Assembly: GCA_029961745.1 (NCBI GenBank)
Contig: CP124680.1
Coordinates: 3,472,001-3,536,000, forward strand
Length of the DNA stretch: 64,000 bases
Direction of reading: 5' to 3'
Origin: Nocardioides sp. L-11A
Lineage (GTDB): Bacteria > Actinomycetota > Actinomycetes > Propionibacteriales > Nocardioidaceae
Position numbers and translations under genes: made by a program. Below are positions 62,723 through 64,000 of the stretch, in pieces. Each line of letters starts with the position of its first letter. The stretch's first letter is position 1. Under the pieces are notes generated by a model that saw only the letters and a program-made list of their open reading frames with translations, was not told where the DNA came from and did not search any database.

Positions 62723-64000
62723 CTATCGCTGCGCCGATGCCCGCTCCGGGTTGCGGATGAGCAGCCAGGACAGCACGCCGCCGCCGACGAGCAGCGCGGC
62801 GCACCACAGCATCGCGGAGCGGTAGCCGGCGTCGAAGACCTCGGGGCGTTGGTAGTCGGCGCCGGTGAGGCCCACCAGCAACGGCAGCGCGGCCACGGCC
62901 AGCAGCGACCCGGCGCGGGCGACCGCGTTGTTGACGCCCGAGGCGACACCGGCGTGTTGGTCGGGCGCGGCGGCGAGGACCGCCGCGGTCAGCGGCGCGA
63001 CGAGCGTGGCCAGCCCGAGTCCGAACACGGTCAGCGGTACGGCGACCTCGGTCCAGTAGTCGAGGTCGCCATCGACCCGACTGAGCAGCAGGGTGCCGAC
63101 GGCGCAGAGCAACGGCCCCACGGTCATCGGCAGGCGGGGCCCGATCCGGCCGGCCAGTGCTCCGCCGCGCCCGGCGAGCAGCAGCATCACGACGGTGATC
63201 GGCAACGTGGCGAGGCCGGCCTCGAGTGGCCCGAGCCCCGCGACCGTCTGCAGCTGCAGGACGAGGAAGAAGAGCACCCCGCCCAGGGCGGCGTACGTCA
63301 GCAGGGTCATCGCGTTCGCGGCGCTGAACTGACGCGAGGCGAAGAGCACCGGCGGCAGCATCGGGTGGGCCCGGCGTCGCTCGTTGGCCCAGAACGCGAC
63401 CCCGGCGACGAGGCCGACCACGAGAGAGACGACGGCGATGCCCGGCTCGCTGGTCCACTCGATGAGGGCGTAGGTGATCCCGCCGAGCCCGAGGGCGCCC
63501 AGGGCGGCTCCGGCGGAGTCGAAGCCCGGGACCGCGGCCGGGTCGCGGGTCTCCGGAACCCGACGGGCGACCACCAGGGTCACGACCGCGACCGGCAGGT
63601 TGATCAGGAACACCCAGCGCCAGCTGACCGCCTGCACCAGCCAGCCGCCGAGGAAGGGGCCGACCGCGGTGGCGACGCCTCCGAGGCCGGACCACGTCCC
63701 GATCGCCCGGGATCGATCGGCCGGCGCGAAGGTGCCCTGGATCATCGCGAGGCTGCCGGGGACCAGGAGCGCCGCCGCGACGCCCTGGGCGATCCGGGCC
63801 AGGATCAGCAGCGGCGCGGTCGGTGCCAGCCCGCAGGCCACCGAGGTCAGCGCGAACCCGAGGACGCCGATCACGAAGATCCGGCGGCGTCCGTACCGGT
63901 CCCCCAGCGACCCGCCGAGCAGGGTCAGCGACGCGAGGCTGAGGAGGTAGCCGTTGGAGACCCACTGCAGCTGCTCGAGGCTGGCGTGGAGGTCCTCACC
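62723..64000 (-). CDS. MFS drug-exporter family (DHA2/EmrB-like), N-terminus beyond the right edge
   Basis: The last 425 residues of a major facilitator; the frame is open at base 64000. The visible part starts after the first helix (LQWVSNGYLLSLASLTLLGGSLGDRYGRRR, the MFS loop 2-3 motif) and contains about twelve hydrophobic segments, including the exporter motif GVATAVGPFLGGWLV. It ends NPERASAQR. Probably proton-driven efflux of drugs or metabolites; substrate not predictable. Confidence 0.92.
   Translation of the reverse strand, partial: GEDLHASLEQLQWVSNGYLLSLASLTLLGGSLGDRYGRRRIFVIGVLGFALTSVACGLAPTAPLLILARIAQGVAAALLVPGSLAMIQGTFAPADRSRAIGTWSGLGGVATAVGPFLGGWLVQAVSWRWVFLINLPVAVVTLVVARRVPETRDPAAVPGFDSAGAALGALGLGGITYALIEWTSEPGIAVVSLVVGLVAGVAFWANERRRAHPMLPPVLFASRQFSAANAMTLLTYAALGGVLFFLVLQLQTVAGLGPLEAGLATLPITVVMLLLAGRGGALAGRIGPRLPMTVGPLLCAVGTLLLSRVDGDLDYWTEVAVPLTVFGLGLATLVAPLTAAVLAAAPDQHAGVASGVNNAVARAGSLLAVAALPLLVGLTGADYQRPEVFDAGYRSAMLWCAALLVGGGVLSWLLIRNPERASAQR

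Overview
The window is high-GC DNA with abundant GTG/TTG starts, many four-base ATGA/GTGA gene overlaps and several apparently leaderless genes. Marker genes (Rip1-type protease, dxr, nucS, meaA/ccr, PduO-type adenosyltransferase, a DivIVA-like protein, an IdeR-like iron box) point to a soil actinobacterium, probably close to Nocardioides. The genus is inferred from gene content and codon use, not demonstrated.

Layout. (1) 1-1023: start of a site-2 protease gene (rip1) that runs off the left edge. (2) 1.1-20.0 kb: a catabolic island with an intracellular carboxylesterase, a complete Dpp/Opp-type ABC importer, an IclR regulator with a cluster of candidate operators, an FAH-family hydrolase, an aldo/keto reductase, a metal-motif-less MBL-fold protein, a zinc alcohol dehydrogenase, a 2-hydroxyacid dehydrogenase, an SDR, a GH78 alpha-L-rhamnosidase, an FMN alpha-hydroxyacid oxidase and an acyl-CoA ligase. 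The set suggests uptake and breakdown of a rhamnoside or ester, with the sugar going through a diketo-deoxy-sugar-acid hydrolase route to pyruvate and lactate. (3) 20.0-26.5 kb: a visibly less GC-rich segment (GntR regulator, class III aminotransferase, orphan peptide-binding lipoprotein, gamma-glutamyltransferase-like enzyme), with a degraded IS1380-type transposase fragment at each end. (4) 26.5-27.6 kb: dxr. In many actinobacteria dxr and rip1 are adjacent, so regions 2 and 3 look like a 25-kb insertion into that operon.

(5) 27.7-38.3 kb: a polysaccharide deacetylase with a Calx-beta-like tail, meaB, acetyl-CoA acetyltransferase, methylmalonyl-CoA epimerase, 5-oxoprolinase pxpABC, crotonyl-CoA carboxylase/reductase (ccr), a DivIVA-like coiled-coil protein and an AI-2E/PerM-family permease. 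(6) 38.3-39.9 kb: EamA exporter and CGNR protein. (7) 39.9-49.4 kb: a second catabolic operon (TPP enzyme, NMT1-type ABC importer, ADP-forming acyl-CoA synthetase, crotonase, Ccr-like reductase lacking key CO2-pocket residues) with a divergent IclR regulator. (8) 49.5-64 kb: mostly core genes: alpha/beta hydrolase, 3-hydroxybutyryl-CoA dehydrogenase, nucS, ferritin with a small Cys-rich protein and an iron box, ethylmalonyl-CoA mutase (meaA), STAS protein, PduO adenosyltransferase, lytic transglycosylase, SWIM-SNF2 helicase and a partial MFS exporter.

The main integrating observation concerns the ethylmalonyl-CoA pathway genes, which are dispersed over 28 kb (acetyl-CoA acetyltransferase, hbd, ccr, epimerase, meaA, meaB, PduO). 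Three of them (ccr, hbd, meaA) have an exact GGTTACC-N3-GGGTA motif just upstream, and a one-base variant lies between the acetyltransferase and epimerase genes. This looks like the operator of an undescribed regulon.
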